This document shows, one piece after another, positions 56,059 to 64,000 of a DNA stretch of 64,000 nucleotides (the stretch's first letter is position 1; each line of letters begins with the position of its first letter). The stretch lies in contig CM041199.1 in assembly GCA_023078555.1 (NCBI GenBank), positions 2,910,513-2,974,512 on the forward strand, read 5' to 3'. Both the position numbers and the translations under genes were made by a program. The notes under the pieces are model-generated. The model ran no database searches, was not told the origin of the DNA, and worked only from the letters and a program-made list of their open reading frames with translations. This DNA is from Ulva prolifera (lineage: Eukaryota; Chlorophyta; Ulvophyceae; Ulvales; Ulvaceae).

Positions 56059-59000
56059 TTACACAGTTCGGCCAGAAGCCTTGTTCGCAGTGGCCCAATA
56101 CTGCACATTTTGTGCACCCCTCCGGACTGGAACTAACTGGCATGGAACTGCGTCCAAGTCTACGACGTATCTGCCGGCATATGCCCGAGACCCCCTGTTT
56201 GCACCCGCCACACCGAAAAACTCAGGGGGGCGTTTCAACACGGGATCAGGGGCGCGGGCTCCCGGGGTGGCTGGCAAGGTGCAATTATACAGATCAGCAA
56301 CCCCCAGGTACAATGGGTTTGGTTTCGCAACACATGACACGCAACACACGCCATCCCGGGGCTGCAGACACGCCCTCGTGAAATACTGCAGTTCCCCGAC
56401 GAAATACGTCACTGTCCCGCCACCCCCGTCCCCGTCCCCCCCAATGAGGTACCTCAAGAGGCACCACTTGTTGTCTTTCTTCCCTTGCGTACCCTGTTGC
56501 GCGCAGCTGAACATGTCTGCAACGCGGGATTGCATCTGGTGGAACTTCATCAGTGTCACTGTGCCCTCACGGCGAGCCTCATCAACAGTGCCATTCACCT
56601 TCAGGCCCAGAGCTCGGTGGATGGCCGCGCGACGTGCATATCCAACCCCCAGGCGACAGTGAGTTGGCCAGCCCTCATCCTGTAGGGAATCCTGATGGAA
56701 GAGGAGGTACGGCAGCCCTGTCAGCTCATCTCCCACGAAGTCAAGGGGGAGGACCTCTGCAGTCTCAGACTGGGCAGGAGCCCTGCCCACCCCGACGACC
56801 CTGCCGGAGATCCGGTCGCTGTCGACTGATTGATCCCCGTCAGCGGATCTTCCATTGCGAGTTCGTGCCCGCCGGCGTTTCTCCGTCGCTATGGCATCCG
56901 ACAGTGAGGTCATGGCAGCAGGCAGTGACGCTGCATCATGTAGCAGCCGCATACATGTGCGGCGCAGCAGTTCATCGCTCACGTATACTTGTTCAGGGCA
57001 ACGAGTCGATCGATATTTGATCAGCCTCTTCAAGAGCTGGACCATCCGCTCGATCCAGAATTCAAGACTGAAGAAGGATGCGCCGCAGCACCTCACCTGA
57101 TCCGGGAGGTGACAAGCTGCCAGATGCAGCTTGTACGTGCTGAGAGCGGCGCCCTCAAACGTCTCCTCCGCCAGCTTGGCGTACTGCAGCATCAATCGCT
57201 GTGCTTCCGTGATTCGGGCCGGTGTGTGCTGACCCTCTTCATATCTGAGAAAGTAGAGGGCCCCTGCTCGCAGGAGCCCCCAAGACTGCTCAAACACACT
57301 GCGTATGCGTTTCTCGGAGGCTTTCCACGGGAGATCGTGCAGGAGGTACAGCGAGAATGTCTCGGTGAAGGCCAGCCAGTCTTCCATGAGCCAGCGACTG
57401 CGGTGCCTACGCAAACAGTCACCCTGACTCAGACGGGCTGCTTCAATAGGAGTGCACATGGTTCCTGCAGCTGTGTCCAAGTAACAGTCCGACAAATGGC
57501 GCAGCCTCGGATGCGAGCAGGGTGTGCAGGCGATGGGACTGCGCACTTGGTGATGTCGGTGTACACCTTCTTGAAAAGAGAGGTCTGCATGATGTGGGGC
57601 GCTCTGGCAGCTATCGCCTTGACGACATCCTCTGGCAGTCGGAACAGGGCCCGGAGGCCAGTCAATGGCGCCTTCTTGGACTTCTTCCGGCCCAGGGGAG
57701 GGAGCCACTGGTTCCAGAAGTCCATGAGCACACCGAGCAGAAACACGTGCGCCACTCCGAGCCGGAAGAAATGGCAGGGACTGCAACGCCACAGCGTAGT
57801 TCATAATCAACTCCAAACTCAAGGGCGAGGCAGGCAGCAGCAGGCTGGGGGTGCTCGTACTTGAAGTAGGAGAGGAGACTGAACAGCGGAGAACCTTTCA
57901 CCCCCAGTAGCTTGTACTCATCTTTGGCGAGCTTGGCCCTGGACTTCGGTGTCTTCCGGTCGCAATAGCGTTTCAAGGTTGGTGCGTGGACCTGCACTAC
58001 CACAGGCCTGGCCAGGGTTACCACAACAAAAGAGCCGTATCACCAACGACGCTTGTTCGGTGACAGAGGGGTTGGCAAGATGAGTTGCGGCGCACAGAGG
58101 GGGGGCAGGGGAGTAGGCGGCATGTGCACAGTTTGCATGCTATGACACTGTAGATGGAATTGCACCTGGGCAGCGATCTTGTCGCCCTTTCGGCCCCTGG
58201 CCAGGATCTCTGCCGCCGAGTACTTCAAGCGGTTGTCAGACTCCCAGGACGAGGGCTGCACATGCCGGGGCTCAGACCACGCGGTCCGCGGAGGGTTGCC
58301 ACCAGTGTCCGGTTGTACACTCCCAGGCACCATCCGGGGGTTTGCAGCCGAAGATGCTGCTTCTTCCTCCGGGGTGAGTGATTTCCCTTTCAGAGGCCCG
58401 TCGGCATAGCAGGGCACGGGCTGGTGCAGAGGGTGATGGTGTCCCATCCACCTGTGTGGCATGCATGATAGCAGTTATAAGCAGGACAGGTACGTGAGAC
58501 CGCACTAGCAGGAAATAGATTACAAACGTAAGTGAACACCCCGGACCTGACAGTGTTGGAGGGGTAATCCCACACGCCGTTTTGGGCACATCTGAAACAT
58601 GCCCTCTTCGCTGTATGGCCGATGCTGTTGGTAAGTTTCTCCAGCCATGGGATATCCCCCTCCACACAGCACAGCACCGGCCACACGTGCAGTACCTCGC
58701 CCCCTGGCAGTGTGATTTCGAGTGCCTCACCCCCAGCTCCTGCACTCCAGCCATCACGTGGTGCGGGGGCCAGACACTACGTGATCGGGAACTGTACACA
58801 TCACCCGGCAGTGACCAGGAAGACAAGGTGAGTGCGCGCCCGGATCATGCTTCTTGAAGAACGCCATCACGGACTCCAGAATGCTGGCCATGCATGTTGG
58901 TTCGGATGGCCCCTCCACCACTCCAAGGGGAATCCAGGCCACATTGGTACTTGAGAGATGGGGCGGCAGGTCAAGCAGGCGGATCCCCCAGATGGTGACA

Positions 59001-60586
59001 CCGTGCTGCTTGTTGACATACAGCTGGGCCCCGTCCCCCCCTGCAGGAAAAGCGACTGTCGGGACACGAGGCAGAGGGTCTCAATTCGCGGAGTCGCATA
59101 GGCGTGCCGTTTCGGTGTGCCTGATAGCCAGCTGCTCAGATGAGGAGGTGGAGCGCACCGAGGCTGAACAGCAGGACAAGCTCCCTATGCTTTGGCTTCA
59201 GGATTTTGCCCCCACACGCCAGGTTGAGGGCCTTTCCAGCCGGGGAGTTGAGGAAGCTGCTTTTGTCTTTGACAGCTGTTGCCCTGGCTTCCCGTACGCT
59301 CGTCAGCAGCCCCGGCTGCAGGAGGAGGTCTTTCAGCGAGGCTTCTTCGCCAAAGAAGAAAGCAGAGCGCACTGGGACACCCTTCCCTGTGAGATCGACA
59401 TCGAATCGCTGTTGACAACAACCAGGGGTTCCGCAGGTGTCCGCCAAATGCTGGTGATGGTCACCCGGATCAAGTGGGGGGAACAAGGTCCAGCATTGGG
59501 GACAAACGTGGCGCGTCACAGAGGAAACAGGCGGGACACCCAACACCGCCTTGACGAGGTGAAAGGAGGGGGGGAACAAGTTGCCATCGGGTAGCAGGAG
59601 GTAATGTATGAACCTGCACCACGTATCGACGACCACGTCTTGTATGCGAAAGAGGCTCTTCAACTGGGCAATCCACATGCACACCGTGAGGACGGTGAGG
59701 GCGCTGCCAGTGTATATGTGTTTCATGCGTTGGTCATGCCACCAGGCGCCCGTGCCCTTACGGGCCCCTGTGGTGGGGAGCGGGCCGTCGTCATCCGCCT
59801 CCTGCATGGGCAACGATGCGGCCAGTCCCACGGAGGAGTACGAGCGGATTCACAGCATTGCATGTAATGGAAGATGAGGACACACCTCGGATTCGTCTGA
59901 ACTGTAGTCCGTCTCTGAGGAGAAGGCAATGGAGTCTGCGTCTGAGGTGTCTGAGTCGGCGTCTGAAAATTGTGCGGGGCCCTCGGCATAGTCACTTTCG
60001 GACGGTGGGGGCAGCTGTATCACAATCCCAACACATCAGAGTTGCTTTGGGCGAGCAGGCAGGATACAGCTGAGGGACAGACGCGCTGACACCCATGGCC
60101 ATCGTGATCACGAGCCGCTGTCAGGCCGAACTGCATCATGATCAGGCAAACCGGGACTTAGCACGGTCAACTACCGAAGGTACGCACGTCGAAGAGGTCG
60201 TCGGAGTGGGCAGGCTCATCGGGGGGACCCCCTATGTCTGGAGGTGATGGGGATCTCCCAGAGGGACCGGCCCCGTCGTGTCTGCCGCTGCGGTCATCAT
60301 CGGCAGTAGCGGAGGTCGGGCCAGCGGCTGGCCTCGAGTCTGGGCCCGCGACGTCGTGTCCACCAGCGGCTCTCCGCGATGTGGCTGCTGCACTCAGTCG
60401 ACGGCTGCAAGGACCGTGATGGTTTTGGGCGGTGTTGTGCCTCTGAAACTTCTCACCACAGGCTAGACACTGGTATTTAAACGGTTCCTTCCCCGTCGGC
60501 TCGGGAGGGGTCAGGCGCTTACAGTTCGCTTTGGCAACCAATTCGTTCACCTCCGCCCTCTTCAGTCTATTCGCCGAACCGGCCAT
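56059..60586 (-). CDS. CACTA Tnp2-type transposase, element C
   Basis: Same exon plan as the B gene, starting at 60586 (MAGSANRLKRAEVNELV) and ending KASGRTV at 56059. It keeps the zinc-finger-like YQCLACGEKF motif, the RHVCPQCWTLF cysteine motif, GDGAQLYVNKQHG, EGDIPW, HFFRLGVAHVFLLG, MEDWLAFTE (Trp retained, unlike B), DUF4218-like HLPDQVRCCGASFF and the C-terminal GELQYF block. This looks like the most complete transposase in the window and the best candidate for an active enzyme. Confidence 0.87.
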
Positions 60587-60923
60587 GGTAGCCAGCAGTA
60601 CTTAAGCATTCTTGTGACGAGGTTCAACAATAGCGCGGCCTCTGGTGTTTGTCGTCCCTATGATGGCTTTACGTCCCACGAAGACCTCCCTGTCGCATCC
60701 CATGTTCGCCCTGACGCCACAATCCCTGGCGAGGCGCCGGGGTATCGAGGCAGCCAAACCTTTGAAGGCGGACCGCGCGACGACGCTACATCGGCATACC
60801 ATTCAAAGCACGGAGCAGCAAAGCATGTGCGAATGACGCGATATGTTAGCTGTGCCTACGATACGACCATCCACAGTACCGGCCATAGACGTGTGTTAAT
60901 TCCGCTTTGTCTAATCATCCACC
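60587..60923. promoter_or_regulatory. Divergent promoter region between Tnp2 and gene D (C)
   Basis: 337 bases, essentially the same as in element B, between the divergent starts at 60586 and 60924. A bidirectional promoter is inferred. Confidence 0.5.
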
Positions 60924-63468
60924 ATGTCCAACCTGCAGTTCACGTTCCTCCGCGCGGCGCCCGTCGTCATCGAGAAAGAAGTTGTAGATGACGCAGACAA
61001 CGGAGCAGGGATGCTTGACGTGCTGGTCAGCAACGTGTGGAGCAGAGGTGCCGGCGTCGACGGGTTGACTTTGACGTCAACCGTCGACAAAGACAGCTCC
61101 GTTGATATCGACAGTGTCGAGAAACTGATGACGTGCGTAAAGTACTTCTTCAGGAAAGGCACAATCGCTGGACTGCTGAAGCCGCCCGTGCTGGTGAAGG
61201 CGCTGGGCAAGGGCAGAGGGAGCGTGGGACAAGCGTCGGCAGCCGTCGGCACTGCACACTCCACAGCTACGGCCTTGACTGCGGACCCCGAAGCTGCCAG
61301 GCGGTGGGAAACGATGAAGGATGCGGTGATGATGTGGACGGAAGGGATGAGATCCAAGGTGGCGGGAATGGCCGATGCCCACACGCGAGGCAAGAAGGTG
61401 CAGGCACTAGTGAACCTGGCCCTCCCAGACGACGAGAAGGTGTGGGTCGGGAGTATTCTAACGAAAACACAGGCGGACGCACTCGGCAAAGCTGCACATG
61501 GGGTACGGCTGCTGTCTCCGACTAACAACGTGATTGCAAACTGGGGTCCACTACCACCCCGTCAGGGCCACGGGATCGCATGCCACCGACTGTCAGTGTA
61601 GTGTCTTGGCACGTCAGAGTCGCCATTCGCGGTCAGTATGCAGTGACGGATATCGTGTACAGGTCGGCAGAACAGGTGAAGCGTACGAAGCTGCTACTAA
61701 TATCAATCATGCTTTCTACCGCCAGCACGCCCATTTGAACGCCGTGACCAAAGAGTGTGCCTCTGCTGATGCTCGGGTTATGCCGTACCTGTTGCCGTGC
61801 CCAACGGTGGCGGAGAAGGGAAGCACACAGTATCCGCCCAAACGGAGGTGACCCGATGTGCAGTAAGTTTTCGAGACGGGCGTGGGACCATAACACGGGC
61901 CTGCGGAGGAATCCCAGCGCCCGCGAGCAGAGGAAGCTGCTCGCGGCAATGAATGTGTTCCAGAACACCAAGGCATGTCCTCCACCTTGGTCCGAGTTGG
62001 AGTGGCCATTCGCCGAATGGCCACCCCAGCGCGAATGCATTGTGTTGCACTGCACGCGGCCGGAGTGGCCATTCGCCGAATGGCCACTGCAGCGCGTCAT
62101 GCATTGTCTTGCACTGCACGCGCCCGGAGTGGCCATTCGCCGAATGGCCACTCCAGCGCGTCATGCATTGTGTTGCACTGCACGCGCCCGGAGTGGCCAT
62201 TCGCCGAATGGCCACTCCAGCGCGTCATGCATTGTGTTGCACTGCACGCGCCCGGAGTGGCCATTCGCCGAATGGCCACTCCAGCGCGTCATGCATTGTG
62301 TTGCACTGCACGCGCCCGGAGTGGCCATTCGCCGAATGGCCACTCCAGCGCGGCGCGGCCTGCTTGAATCCGCACTTGCATGGCCACTGACCTGCCATTC
62401 GGCGACTGTGTTCCAACCAATGTGGTTCGTGCGCAGTTCACCGTGAGAGGAGACCGCTTCCCTATCGATAGCGAACCCATGAAAACCCCCGAGGCCTGGG
62501 CTATGGAGGACGGTGAGTATGTGTGCGAAGGAATCGCCAAGGTTGCTGCGGCCCGGCGCGCCCTCGAAGGGACCGCTGACTCTCCCGTCCAACGGGGCAA
62601 GAGACAAAGGAAGACCGAGAAGGTACAATCTCACCACACGCTGTACTGCCCGCCTGAGGTTGGCCATTAAGTGGTACCGGGATTGTACGGGCGCCTGTGT
62701 GAGCGGCATGTGCCATCATTCGAGGCAGCCATGCGTGTACAGGCTCCTACCGCATCGAAGTCAGGAAGACGGGGCACTCATTCCAACAGCGGACGGCGCA
62801 CAATGCTCGCTGACTTTTCTCCCCGGCGGCCAGGGCTAGAACCAAGGGCAGACCGCACTGCTGATAAGGACAGTGAGCACCAGCCGGACGTGGATGAGGT
62901 GGGTCACGATCAGATGGGTGAAGAGGAAGAGCCTGATTCTCCTCAGCGGGCAGACGATCGATGCGAGTCCCCGGAGATGGAGTTACAAGCCGCAGCGCCG
63001 GCATGTCCTCTTATGATTTGTGCCAATTGACGCCTAGTCCGATTGTACTTGCCCCACCCATCATCAGACCAGGTGTAAGAGCGCCTGTACATTGCAGAAG
63101 TCCAACAAAGCTCTTGAGAAGCGAAAGGCCAAGGCAGAGAAGGAGGCCGCCCTCCAAGCGCGTAGGGATATTCGGAAAAAGATTGAGGATTGCGAGGCTA
63201 AGCTGGCAAGGCATCAGCCCAGAAGCAAGGGTGCGAGTGTGCAGAAATTAAAACAGCAGGTTGCTGTATTGACGGTATGTCACTACCCCGATACACTTGA
63301 TCTGACATGTGACACCAATGCCTGCAATTGTAGCACTATTTGTGTGACAGTCGCTCAGACCTCGAATGCATTAGAGCCGTGCACTCATGCAGCTGGTATT
63401 GCATGCAGGCCGAGTTGTCAAAGGTGCAAGACTCCTTAATTGACGGCTTCCCGGACGAGGACGAGTAG
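60924..63468 (+). CDS. Gene D, unrecognised coiled-coil protein of element C
   Basis: Copy of gene D of B with the same exon plan (start 60924, stop 63468). Differences are few: ALQARRDIRKK versus AYQARRDIRKK, KLKQQVAVL versus KLKQQLAVL, and GFPDEDE versus GFPKEDE. The intron with six palindromic repeats is preserved. Conservation of frame in both copies supports the gene being real. Function unknown. Confidence 0.65.
61992..62357. repeat. Six palindromic 63-bp repeats inside a gene D intron (C)
   Basis: Same array as in element B at 29960-30325, six units with core GGCCATTCGCCGAATGGCC, apparently unchanged. Confidence 0.9.
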
Positions 63469-64000
63469 ACATGCCAGTGCATTGTATGGTTGTATTTGGG
63501 CCATCTCAGGACCATCTTGCAGCCTGTACGTATACATAGGTCCTTTGCCCGGTCCTGTCCGCGGAATGTCAGGGAGTCTGTCCTGAGGAAATGTGTGGGA
63601 GTGTGAGCTATGTATGAATCTAGCGATGAACAAGGAAAGCACGCGCCATGTAAGCACCTACAGCATATGAATGCAGGCATGTTTCCAACTGCAGCCCCGT
63701 GTTCACGTGCCTCATAACAAAGAAAACAACCACATCATGCTTCCACAAAACCGCGAACCTTCCTGCACTCCGCTTACATGTGCGCGACCAAGTCTGATCC
63801 GGTAATAACGCCCATGACGCCTTTGGTCAAGCATTGCGTGTCCACAAGTGCACACTCCTCGTAACCATACGTGAGTATATCTCAAGCCAGACGGATACAT
63901 GTACGTCAAGAGATCACCAATCCTACGGCCCAGCCTGTACTTCCCGCATCCCCGAGGCGGACGCCATACGGATCCGAGACGGATCCGAAATTTAGTGCAC
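63469..64000. other. Right subterminal region of element C, cut by window end
   Basis: Follows B (31437-31968) closely. No gene seen. The terminus lies beyond the window. Confidence 0.8.

Larger units (their letters stand above)
46316..64000. mobile_element. CACTA (EnSpm) element C, near-identical sister of B, right end outside window
   Basis: Starts CACTAGGAGAATGGCGACAC at 46316 and follows element B in the same orientation to the window end. The offset to B grows from 31677 at the left end to 32032 near the right, so its right terminus is expected near 64282. Flanking DNA differs from that of B, so this is a separate insertion and not a segmental duplication. Differences from B include one ORF2 repeat unit fewer, small indels, and about 460 bases containing the protease Asp exon that B lacks. 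All four genes look better preserved than in B. The three bases before it are CAG; the duplication cannot be checked. Confidence 0.93.

Overview
The window looks like nuclear DNA of a GC-rich unicellular alga, most probably a chlorophyte. This is inferred from dense short introns with GTGCG-type donors and CAG acceptors, a multi-exon membrane-anchored protein kinase family, and giant plant/alga-type CACTA (EnSpm) transposons. No rRNA, tRNA, CRISPR or prokaryotic operon was seen. About 46 of the 64 kb is CACTA transposon; the rest is host DNA carrying three related kinase loci.

Layout. (1) 1-12574: element A, left end outside the window. It carries Tnp2 transposase (+), a Ulp1-type cysteine protease (+), a conserved spacer, an unrecognised gene 'ORF2' (-), palindromic subterminal repeats and a TAGTG terminus. 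(2) 12575-14638: host DNA with the 5' part of kinase gene 1. (3) 14639-32250: element B, complete, 17,612 bp, CACTA...TAGTG, flanked by a 3-bp GAC duplication and inserted inside a coding exon of kinase gene 1. Gene order is ORF2 (+), Ulp1 (-), Tnp2 (-) and gene D (+). (4) 32251-46315: host DNA with the 3' part of kinase gene 1, a long stretch without recognisable genes, a 904-bp hAT-like element (40162-41065) with an 8-bp target duplication, full-length kinase gene 2 (42029-45243), and one exon of a third kinase copy. (5) 46316-64000: element C, a near-identical sister of B, cut by the window end about 280 bp before its expected right terminus.

How it works together. B and C define a four-gene CACTA architecture: transposase and gene D are divergently transcribed, while ORF2 and the Ulp1 protease converge on a spacer. 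A is a diverged relative in the opposite orientation. Palindrome arrays lie between the element end and ORF2. In B and C a second array with the same core lies in an intron of gene D. In A a single perfect palindrome lies upstream of the protease gene. ORF2 and gene D are unrecognised; one of them may be the palindrome-binding partner (TnpA-like). In B the protease gene is broken (early stop, and loss of the exon with the catalytic Asp between two poly-G tracts), while in C it looks intact. The clearest results are the exact insertion of B into the kinase exon and a roughly 200-bp spacer that is better conserved between A and B than their genes and is inverted relative to them.
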